Origin: Candidatus Binatus sp.
Lineage (GTDB): Bacteria; Desulfobacterota; Binatia; Binatales; Binataceae
Assembly (NCBI RefSeq): GCF_036567905.1
Contig: NZ_DATCTO010000071.1
Coordinates: 1 to 34,277, forward strand
Length of the DNA stretch: 34,277 bases
Reading direction: 5' to 3'
The notes under the pieces were generated by a model. It was not told the DNA's origin. It did no database searches and saw only the letters and a list, made by a program, of their open reading frames with translations. Shown here piece by piece: positions 15,882 through 26,034 of the stretch. The translations under genes and the position numbers were made by a program. Positions within the stretch are counted from its first letter, which is position 1; the number at the start of each line of letters is the position of its first letter.

Positions 15882-17033
15882 TCACGCGCCCTTGCGTAGA
15901 ATATGAGCGACGCAAACGGCGCCGACGCCCACCATGTGAGCAAGGCCTGTCTTCGCGTTGGGCTGTTGGCGCACGCCCGCTTCGCCGCGCAACTGGCGCG
16001 TGATCTCGGCGATCTGTCCGGCGCCGGTGGGACCGATCGGATGGCCCATCGCGAGCAGTCCTCCTGACGCGCTGACCGCGCAGCGGCCGCCGATATCGAA
16101 CTCGCCCGCCGCGATCGCGCCCGCGGCCTTGCCCGGCGCGCACAGCCCCATTGCCTCCACGTACAGCAGCTCTTCGATCGTGAACGCATCATGGAGTTCC
16201 ATCAGATCGAGGTCGCCGGGTCCTATGCCGGCTTCGCGATAAGCCTGCTCGACCGTTTCGCGAGTCAATTCTGCGTCAAAATTTTTCGCGCCACGGTAGA
16301 TCTGCTCGGTCTTCGTGACCGACGCGATGACTCTGACTGCGCGGTTGCGATCGATCCCGAGTTGCGCGATCGCATCGTCGGAGGCGACTATCACTGCGGC
16401 TGCGCCCTCTCCGATGGGGCAGCATTGAAGCCGCGTCAGCGACCCCGAAATAGCCGGGCCGGCCATCACTTCCTCTAGGGTTCTTGCCTTTTGGCGCTGT
16501 GCGTAAGGATTGTTAGCCCCGTTGCGATTGTTCTTGACCGCGACCATGCCAATCTGCTGCGCGCTCACGCCGTAGCGAGTCATGTACTCCTGAGCGAGCA
16601 GGGCGAAATGGGTGAACGGCACCAGGCGAGAGCCGGCCAGGTCGCGCATCCTGGCCTTCCCCGGCGCCATCGCGAACGGTCCCGGCTTGTCCACTCCCAC
16701 CGCGAGTGAAACATCGGTCAAGCCGCTGGCGACATCGATGCACGCCTGGCGAAATGCGGTCGATCCCGAAGCGGACGCGTTCTCGACCTGAGCCATCGGG
16801 ATTCCGGTCGCGCCGAGATAACGCAGCATCGGCCGGGAGGCCGCCATCCCGATCAGCACCGTGCCGGTGTAGGCCGACTCGACCGATCGCCATTCAAGGG
16901 CCGCATCCGCAAGAGCCTGCCGCACCGCGGTAAGGCCGAGCGTCACGTATGGAGTTTCACTGAGGCGCTGATATCGATGGAGGCCGATGCCGACTACATA
17001 GACCGGACGCATATCGCGAAGGTTCTTTTTCAT
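15882..17033 (-). CDS. Thiolase-superfamily protein (SCP2-thiolase-like) lacking the catalytic Cys
   Basis: A 383-residue thiolase homologue of the SCP2/non-decarboxylating branch. The nucleophile motif, usually ENxCASG, reads VENASASGSTAF, with S87 (codon TCC) in place of Cys. HDAF (SCP2 form of NEAF) and MGHPIGPTGAGQ with the active-site His are retained; the C-terminal cysteine motif reads GVGAVCVAHIL. Without the Cys nucleophile, normal thiolytic cleavage is doubtful. Thiolase-like retro-aldolases such as Ltp2 work with DUF35 partners, and a DUF35 protein is encoded directly upstream with an ATGA overlap. It is therefore plausible that this pair forms an aldolase or scaffold complex in a CoA-ester pathway. 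Cytoplasmic; substrate unknown. Confidence 0.85.
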   Translation of the reverse strand: MKKNLRDMRPVYVVGIGLHRYQRLSETPYVTLGLTAVRQALADAALEWRSVESAYTGTVLIGMAASRPMLRYLGATGIPMAQVENASASGSTAFRQACIDVASGLTDVSLAVGVDKPGPFAMAPGKARMRDLAGSRLVPFTHFALLAQEYMTRYGVSAQQIGMVAVKNNRNGANNPYAQRQKARTLEEVMAGPAISGSLTRLQCCPIGEGAAAVIVASDDAIAQLGIDRNRAVRVIASVTKTEQIYRGAKNFDAELTRETVEQAYREAGIGPGDLDLMELHDAFTIEELLYVEAMGLCAPGKAAGAIAAGEFDIGGRCAVSASGGLLAMGHPIGPTGAGQIAEITRQLRGEAGVRQQPNAKTGLAHMVGVGAVCVAHILRKGA

Positions 17034-17452
17034 TTGCCTGCCCCTGCCTTGGCGAAGCGCAGCTCGACCGTCTCGTTGCCCTCCTGATCGGTACTGGCCG
17101 CAACGAGCACGCTCTTCATGCGATCGCCGATGGCGAGGCCCTCATCGGTGCGGTTGGTAAGGGTAGAAGAAATGGCAGGGCCGTCATCGAGGACGATCAG
17201 GCCGATCGTGAACGGAGCCTCGATGTCCTTGCCCATGTAGAGATGCACAGTTGCGTACGAATGAAGCGTGCCGCGTCCGGCCAACTGCACTGCCTCAAGC
17301 TTTTCGGGCGGCGCACCGCAGGATTCGCATCCATAACGCTGCGGCGGAAAGAAGACATAGCCGCACGCGCGGCATTTGCCGCCGTTTAGCGACGGATTGT
17401 CTGCCAGGTCCGGCGAGTAGAGTTCGGGATGAACGGCGGTTCGATTGGGCAT
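17030..17452 (-). CDS. DUF35/OB-fold zinc-ribbon acyl-CoA-associated protein
   Basis: A 140-residue protein. An N-terminal rubredoxin-like zinc ribbon (CRACGYVFFPPQRYGCESCG, two CxxC knuckles) is followed by an OB fold (GRGTLHSYATVHLY, PFTIGLIVLDDGPAISSTL). This is the PF12172-PF01796 architecture that pairs with thiolases, HMG-CoA synthases and steroid aldolases, where it bridges or orients the partner. The ATG at 17452 is preceded by GGGAGG; the open frame extends to 17506 but lacks family similarity there. Its stop overlaps the thiolase start (ATGA), so equimolar production and complex formation are likely. Confidence 0.9.
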   Translation of the reverse strand: MPNRTAVHPELYSPDLADNPSLNGGKCRACGYVFFPPQRYGCESCGAPPEKLEAVQLAGRGTLHSYATVHLYMGKDIEAPFTIGLIVLDDGPAISSTLTNRTDEGLAIGDRMKSVLVAASTDQEGNETVELRFAKAGAGK

Positions 17453-17678
17453 GATTGCCTCCCGCGCGAGATGGTAGGACGAACCTTTGTTCCTGGCTAG
17501 AGGCACGGCCCGTCAAGCCATCGGTTCGGATCGAAGGGGCGTATCGCGCTCGCCGCGAAGATCAGACAGCGACAGGCGCGATTCCGACTGATCGATTACG
17601 GCCGAAAAGAGCAATTCATACCTTCCGTGGTGGTTTTGGGACGGCTCCGTTCTATGGCTAGCTTTGTTCCGTCAAAAA

Positions 17679-17708
17679 CTACCCGTGGGCACGGGTAGCC
17701 AATGTTAA
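17679..17708. repeat. Perfect palindrome plus decayed repeat end
   Basis: CTACCCGTG-GG-CACGGGTAG (17679-17698) is a perfect 9-2-9 inverted repeat. It is followed by CCAATGTTAA (17699-17708), a decamer that recurs at 18024-18033 and looks like a variant of the CAGTATTAAG arm of R1. It probably marks the outer edge of a decayed cluster of these elements. Confidence 0.6.
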
Positions 17709-17891
17709 GAAAAAGGAGCCAGCGCGCTGGATAGGGATCGGCAGCTTCATCCTCTCAACAGTATGCGAGGGGAGCGGAGGTCGCCCAATTTCGGGTGAGC
17801 CGGGCGGGTACGGGACATCCTGGCGGTTGACCATAGGGTACGCATAGCACGCGAAATCCGGCGGGGGCAGGCTGAATTAGGGCATCCCTGG

Positions 17892-18033
17892 CCGTTGGCA
17901 CGGCTGGCCAGTATTAAGAGCAAAGGCGCCCCCCTACACCCGCAGTGAGAAGACGCGAAAGCAGGGGTGACCCCTGCACTCGGTATTAAGGCCGCCCGCC
18001 GTTGGCGGGCGCGGGCCCTGCACCCAATGTTAA
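17892..18033 (-). repeat. Palindromic repeat cluster R2 (related to R1, interrupted)
   Basis: CCGTTGGCACGG at 17892-17903 and CAGTATTAAG at 17909-17918 are the reverse complement of the right end of R1. At 17961-17977 GCAGGGG-TGA-CCCCTGC is the R1 left hairpin with both arms changed together. GGTATTAAG follows (17982-17990), then GCCCGCC-GTT-GGCGGGC (17994-18010), a perfect version of the inner stem. Paired changes in both arms suggest selection for, or transposition of, the folded form. About 40 nt of unrelated sequence interrupts the element. Confidence 0.75.
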
Positions 18034-18227
18034 AACAAATCGGCACCGCCGCGAGATGCGGGCTTCGCCCTGTTAGAACAGTTAAACGGGGAAAGGGCGC
18101 AGGATTGTCTTGATACTGTGCTCTCTCCTTCCGGCAGACCCTTGAGCGGCGTCGCCGGCTGCGCTACTCAACTACAGCCACAACCTCAAATCAGATGGGC
18201 AGATCCTCGCTTGAAGCTGTTGTTGCC

Positions 18228-18256
18228 TTGTCCGAAAGATCCTGACGAAATACAGT
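18228..18256 (+). promoter_or_regulatory. Candidate promoter of nifJ
   Basis: TTGTCC (18228-18233) and TACAGT (18251-18256) are separated by exactly 17 nt; each matches the sigma70 consensus at four of six positions. Transcription would begin only a few bases before the ATG at 18269, which agrees with the lack of a Shine-Dalgarno sequence there (near-leaderless mRNA). Confidence 0.35.
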
Positions 18257-18268
18257 ACGGGTTTCAAA

Positions 18269-21876
<3,608 letters not shown>

Positions 21877-21877
<1 letters not shown>

Positions 21878-22884
21878 TGATCGACCTCACGACCAAATAC
21901 CTTGGCCTCAGCTTGAAGAACCCCATAGTCGCTTCGGCCTCGCCGCTTTGCGATTCGATCGACCGTATTCGGCGTCTCGAAGATCACGGGATTGCGGCCG
22001 TGGTGCTGCCTTCGCTCTTCGAAGAGCAGCTCACGCTGGAAAGTGAGGCGCTTGACGCGGATCTTTTTCGCGGCTCTGAAAGTTTCGCCGAATCGCTGGA
22101 CTACTTTCCCGACCTGACGACGTACAACCTCGGCCCCGATGGCTATCTGGAGCTGATTCGCACGGCCAAGGCGAGCGTTTCGATTCCCGTCATCGGCAGC
22201 CTTAATGGAGTCTCAGCCGGCGGTTGGATCCGCTACGCGCGCGAGATGGAGCAAGCGGGCGCCGACGCCATCGAGTTGAACCTCTATTCGATTGTGACCG
22301 ACCCGGAACTCACCGCCGGACACATCGAGCGGGCATACGCCGATCTGGTTCGGGAGGTAAAGCAAAGCGTACGGATTCCGCTGGCGGTGAAAGTGTCGCA
22401 ATTCTTCAGTGCTCCCGCGAACATGGCAAGACAGCTCGATGCCGCCGGCGCCAACGCGCTGGTGCTGTTCAATCGCTTTTATCAGCCGGATTTGGATCTC
22501 GAGCTGCTCGAAGTCGTGCCGAGCCTGACGCTGAGCCGCCCCGAGGAATTGCTGCTGAGGCTGCACTGGGTGGCGATCATGTTCGGCCAGATCGGCGCCG
22601 ACCTGGCGATCACCGGCGGCGTCCACAGCGCGCAAGATGTGTTGAAGGCGGTGATGGCGGGCGCGCGCGTTACCATGATGACCTCGGCACTGCTGCACAA
22701 CGGCATCGAGCATCTCGACGTCGTTCTGCGCGATCTGCTGAGCTGGATGGAAGAACACGAGTACGAATCCATTCGCCAGATGTGCGGCAGCATGAGTCAG
22801 CGCAATGTGCCTAACCCGGCGGCGTTCCAGCGCCCCAACTATGTGCGCGTCCTGAGTTCTTACTCGCTGCCGAAAAATCTCTAA
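21877..22884 (+). CDS. Dihydroorotate dehydrogenase-like flavoprotein
   Basis: A 335-residue TIM-barrel protein of the dihydroorotate dehydrogenase superfamily. It begins [20 protein letters not shown], the DHOD N-terminal FMN-domain signature. Conserved segments [21 protein letters not shown] and [21 protein letters not shown] match the FMN and phosphate-binding regions. The catalytic Cys/Ser loop of true PyrD is not obvious. Such pyrD-like genes commonly sit beside nifJ, so a role tied to pyruvate/ferredoxin redox metabolism is more likely than pyrimidine synthesis. The start overlaps the nifJ stop (TAATG), which indicates translational coupling. The reaction is unknown. Confidence 0.88.
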
Positions 22885-23259
22885 CCCGGCGGCCAACTGC
22901 AAGCGGAGAATCGTTGCCGGCGGCATGCTCGTGTTCATGACATGAGCGCCAGTGTGCAGGGGACACCGCGGCGGGCAATCGAAAAACTCCGGCCTTTCCC
23001 TCGCATTTGGAGTTTTCAGCAGGTACACTCTCATCGCTGACGCTACGGATCTGGCGAAGAGCCCTCAGAATCAGCTGGAAAGGCGACGGTCCGGGTTTGG
23101 GATTCTCGGGAGAGGCAGATATGGCCCCTTCCGTGGCCGCTGGAAACACCTGAACCAAAAACCGGGCTGCAAGCATCGCACAGGCAGACCGTCTAGTCTA
23201 AACGGCCGCTGTTCGGGATTCAAAATGGGAGTCCCGATTAACCGCGTAAACTATTTACC
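22885..23259. other. Intergenic region without a recognisable gene
   Basis: 375 nt between the DHOD-like gene and the radical SAM gene. No coding frame with family resemblance, no clear terminator for the upstream operon and no known riboswitch consensus was found. The only structure noticed is the hairpin at 23213-23237. Confidence 0.6.
23213..23237 (+). promoter_or_regulatory. Hairpin in radical SAM gene leader
   Basis: TCGGGATTC and GAGTCCCGA are 9-nt arms with one G-T pair around a 7-nt loop, ending 22 nt before the TTG start. With no T run it is not a classic terminator. It may affect translation of a gene that lacks a ribosome site. Confidence 0.3.
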
Positions 23260-25185
23260 TTGACACACCAAGTCCTGCTCACGTCCGTCTGCCGTCCCTT
23301 GGGGGTCCGCTACGGCGATTCCCCGAGTGTAGGGTACGAGTTGCTCCACGAACAGGTGACCCGCGCCCAGGGTCTGTTCAGCCCCCGTTCTCACCATACC
23401 CAGTTCTCGCTGGAGTACATCGCCGAGAACCTCGAGGCTCCCACCGTGGTGCTCCAGTATCCCTCGCACAGGGAACTCATCCGCGAACTCAGGCGTGGGT
23501 ACGACGTCGTGGGCGTATGTTTCGTTCTGGCCACCTACCACCGCATGAAGGAAGTTGTGGAGCTGGTCCGGAAATATTCGCCGCAGTCGAAGATCGTGCT
23601 GGGCGGGTACGGGACAGTGGCGCCCGATGAGATGCTGCTTCCCTACGGCGACCATATCTGCCGCGAGGAGGGAGTCGGCTTCATGCGCCGCCTTCTGGGC
23701 GAACCCGAGATCCCGATGCCGTACCGCCATCCTCTGATCATCAACCGCCTGCAGGTATTCTCGAAGCAGATTTCGCGGACAGGGATCGTGTTCGGCGGCC
23801 TGGGATGTCCGAACGGGTGCGATTTCTGCTGCACCTCTCATTTCTTCAAGCGCAAGCACATCCGCCTGCTGCCTACGGGGGCCGACATCTACCAGGTGGT
23901 CGAACGCTATCTCGAGGTCGATCCCAAGCTCTCGATCATGATCATGGACGAGGATTTTCTGCTTAACCGTCGCCGAGCGATGGAGTTTCGGGAATGCGTT
24001 CTGCGCAGTGGGAAGCCGCTCTCGATTTTTGTTTTCGCCAGCATCCGGGCCTTGAGCCAGTACACCGTGACCGAGATTCTCGAGATGGGGATCGACGGGA
24101 TGTGGATCGGTTACGAGGGAACGCGATCGGGCTATGCGAAACAGTCGGGCCGGCCGGTCGAAGAGATCTTCCGCGAGTTCCGCGAGCACGGAATCACCAT
24201 CCTGGCCTCGATGATCGTGGGCTTTCCCTACCAGACGCCCGAGATCATTGAAGAGGAACTGTCGGGCCTGCTCGCGCTGCGGCCGGTGCTCACCCAGTTC
24301 TTGATTTATGGCCCTTGTCCCGGCACTCCCTTCTACGAGCAGGTCATCCGGGAGGGGAAACTGCTGCCAGAGGTGGCCGAGGATCCCGAACTGTTCTATC
24401 GGCGGGGGAGCGGATTCTATTCGATGGTCAGCCATCCATCGATGACACCCGACCAGATCGAGGCTGCCCAAAAGCATTGCTTCGAGGAAGATTTCCGCAG
24501 CTTGGGACCGGTCCTGTACCGTTCAGTGGACCGATGGCTCGAGGGATACCGCAAGCTCCGGGAGTCCCCGAGCGCATTTCTGCGCGCCAAGGCGCAGCGG
24601 ATCTCAACCGACCTCAGGAAATCCTACCCCGTGTTCCTGGCGGGCAGGCTGTTCGGGCCGACAGCGCAGGTACGGCGTTGGATTGGCAGGCTCCAAAAGC
24701 AGGTCCACGCAGAGCTGGGGAGTCCCACCTGGCAGGAGCGTATCTTGTCGGTTGCGGCAGTAGGCTTGGCTTCCTGGACGGGACTTACGCTCAGATTGGG
24801 CCTCTTCCAGCACCCGCCGCTGGTGAGAAATACGTTCAGGATGTCGGACGCGGATTGCGGGCGGGCTTGGGAGCGCCTGCGCGGTGAGGATCCCGCGGGG
24901 CTTTCGATCCAGGTGGAGCGGCGGCCCGCCTCGACGGTGTGGGTGCTCCTGGAGGGACGGCTCACGGCATCGGCAGCCGGAAAGTTCGTTGCGGATCTGC
25001 GAGCGGCGCTGGCGCGCCGGAAGGATCGAGTGGTGCTGGACCTGGCCGGACTGGCGGGCCAGGAGGATGGCGCGGTGGGCGCGCTGGCCGCGGGGCTGCG
25101 GAGCCATCGCGACCGCATCCGCATTATTCTACCCCGCATCGGAGAGTTCGCGGTGCTGGCCGCAATCTTTCGCCTGTACCAGTAA
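23260..25185 (+). CDS. Radical SAM protein with N-terminal B12-binding-like and C-terminal STAS-like domains
   Basis: A 641-residue protein. Residues 1-160 resemble the cobalamin-binding Rossmann domain of B12-dependent radical SAM enzymes (YDVVGVCFVLATYHRM, KIVLGGYGTVAPDE), but no DxHxxG motif is seen, so cobalamin would bind base-off/His-off if at all. The radical SAM core follows, with the cluster motif C183-PNG-C187-DF-C190 and a TIM-barrel run ending near GPCPGTPFYEQ. Residues 430-545 are helical with a hydrophobic patch. Residues 548-641 read as a STAS domain (VWVLLEGRLTASAAGKF, RVVLDLAGLAGQEDG). The usual phospho-acceptor serine region DSSG is QEDG here. The reaction is unknown; a regulated methylase or oxidoreductase is inference. 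The start is TTG, because an in-frame stop lies at 23239-23241 with no ATG or GTG between; no ribosome site is seen. Confidence 0.82.
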   Translation: MTHQVLLTSVCRPLGVRYGDSPSVGYELLHEQVTRAQGLFSPRSHHTQFSLEYIAENLEAPTVVLQYPSHRELIRELRRGYDVVGVCFVLATYHRMKEVVELVRKYSPQSKIVLGGYGTVAPDEMLLPYGDHICREEGVGFMRRLLGEPEIPMPYRHPLIINRLQVFSKQISRTGIVFGGLGCPNGCDFCCTSHFFKRKHIRLLPTGADIYQVVERYLEVDPKLSIMIMDEDFLLNRRRAMEFRECVLRSGKPLSIFVFASIRALSQYTVTEILEMGIDGMWIGYEGTRSGYAKQSGRPVEEIFREFREHGITILASMIVGFPYQTPEIIEEELSGLLALRPVLTQFLIYGPCPGTPFYEQVIREGKLLPEVAEDPELFYRRGSGFYSMVSHPSMTPDQIEAAQKHCFEEDFRSLGPVLYRSVDRWLEGYRKLRESPSAFLRAKAQRISTDLRKSYPVFLAGRLFGPTAQVRRWIGRLQKQVHAELGSPTWQERILSVAAVGLASWTGLTLRLGLFQHPPLVRNTFRMSDADCGRAWERLRGEDPAGLSIQVERRPASTVWVLLEGRLTASAAGKFVADLRAALARRKDRVVLDLAGLAGQEDGAVGALAAGLRSHRDRIRIILPRIGEFAVLAAIFRLYQ

Positions 25186-25201
25186 TCTGCCCTTCTTTGG
25201 T

Positions 25202-25247
<46 letters not shown>

Positions 25248-25269
25248 CAATGTTTCCAGGATTCGGACG

Positions 25270-25617
25270 CTACTCAACCCGCGCAGCCTTGATAATCCTG
25301 CCGCCCGGATCGGTCTCGAACACGAAATGAACCGGGTTCTTCCCACTGGCGTAGATCACCAGCATCCCACCCGTTTCTATAAGCTGCTCGGAAAACGTCG
25401 GCGTTCCGAACTCTTTCTCGGCCTGGCCGATGTTCTTGCCAATCCAGTATTTGCGGCTGGTGTGGACTGATTCGGCGGCGTGCAGCATGCTTGCCCCGGC
25501 GAGCGCCACAAGGATCAGCAGAGCGACGACTGCACCGGCGTACCGGCGGCGCGCGCGTTGTGTGTCCGCCACCTTCCCGGTTTCTGCACGAATCGAATCG
25601 GATTGCAGTGCCCTCAT
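25270..25617 (-). CDS. Small membrane-anchored envelope protein, paralogue of upstream lipoprotein
   Basis: A 115-residue protein with a cytoplasmic N-tail, one transmembrane helix (about 27-45), and a periplasmic domain of about 60 residues. That domain (GKNIGQAEKEFGTPT, LIETGGMLVIYAS, HFVFETDPGGRI) aligns with the lipoprotein encoded just upstream (GKTLPELTARLGQPT, LLETTGQLVIYAR, HYVFETGSNGKI), so the two are tandem paralogues. The G-x9-GxPT plus Tyr-strand pattern loosely resembles BamE/SmpA-like lipoproteins; this is tentative. GAGAGGAAAT precedes the ATG. It is the last gene of the minus-strand envelope operon, 25 nt after the lipoprotein gene. Function unknown. Confidence 0.72.
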   Translation of the reverse strand: MRALQSDSIRAETGKVADTQRARRRYAGAVVALLILVALAGASMLHAAESVHTSRKYWIGKNIGQAEKEFGTPTFSEQLIETGGMLVIYASGKNPVHFVFETDPGGRIIKAARVE

Positions 25618-25642
25618 ATTTCCTCTCCGCCGCCGGAGTCTG

Positions 25643-26011
25643 TCAGTCGGCGGACGCGCTCACGATCTTACCGTTCGAACCGGTCTCGAATACGTAGTGT
25701 GGCGCCCCTGGACGCGCATAAATTACGAGCTGGCCCGTGGTCTCCAGCAGAGGCTGGACGCTGGTCGGCTGGCCCAGGCGGGCGGTCAATTCCGGCAAGG
25801 TTTTGCCGACCCATTCATGCGGCCTTATCGCCTGTGCGCGGGTTTCCTCCGAGTTGGGCGCCACCGATGGCGACCATGGCCGGACCAAACGAACCGCACT
25901 ACAGCCCGCAAGCACTACCGCGGTGAAAGCCAGGGCGATTGTTACACCGAGCAAGCCGCGAGGACGCGCTCCGCCCTCGCGGTCCTGCTCGGTCGCACTG
26001 TTTAGACCCAT
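25643..26011 (-). CDS. Small lipoprotein, paralogue of downstream protein
   Basis: A 122-residue lipoprotein: signal helix and lipobox VVLAGC with C37 as the lipidated residue. The domain at about 65-122 (GKTLPELTARLGQPTSVQPL, QLVIYARPG, HYVFETGSNGKI) is shared with the next gene. The shared VFET strand followed by G-x-I looks like a small alpha/beta fold in which the substrate or partner is envelope-bound. It lies 23 nt after the porin gene, so it is likely co-transcribed and may assist porin assembly or stability (inference). No family name is certain. Confidence 0.75.
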   Translation of the reverse strand: MGLNSATEQDREGGARPRGLLGVTIALAFTAVVLAGCSAVRLVRPWSPSVAPNSEETRAQAIRPHEWVGKTLPELTARLGQPTSVQPLLETTGQLVIYARPGAPHYVFETGSNGKIVSASAD

Positions 26012-26034
26012 CCTCGTTGCCCTCTGTCGGCCAT

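Larger units (their letters stand above)
17453..18268. other. Gene-free, repeat-rich intergenic region
   Basis: About 0.8 kb between divergent genes (DUF35 and nifJ). No open frame here looks coding: the possible frames are rich in Arg/Ala/Pro, match no family, and one of them simply reads through the palindromic repeat. It contains a perfect 9-2-9 palindrome at 17679-17698, partial repeat copies to 18033, and a weak promoter close to nifJ. 18034-18227 shows nothing recognisable. Confidence 0.7.

Noticed and set aside
17679..18033. CRISPR array
   Set aside because: The short palindromes are not regularly spaced, differ in sequence, and no cas gene is present.
17747..18046. 99-codon minus-strand open frame in the gene-free block
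   Set aside because: It reads through the palindromic repeat; the same peptide fragments (ARQRxAALI, LILASRANG) appear from R1 in another context, so it is a repeat translation, not a gene.
22885..23259. Cobalamin riboswitch upstream of the B12-type radical SAM gene
   Set aside because: No B12-box-like GCCACTG element or multi-stem layout was found; only one small hairpin is present.
23251..24477. 408-codon minus-strand open frame opposite the radical SAM gene
   Set aside because: No family resemblance; the plus strand carries the CxxxCxxC motif and full domain structure.
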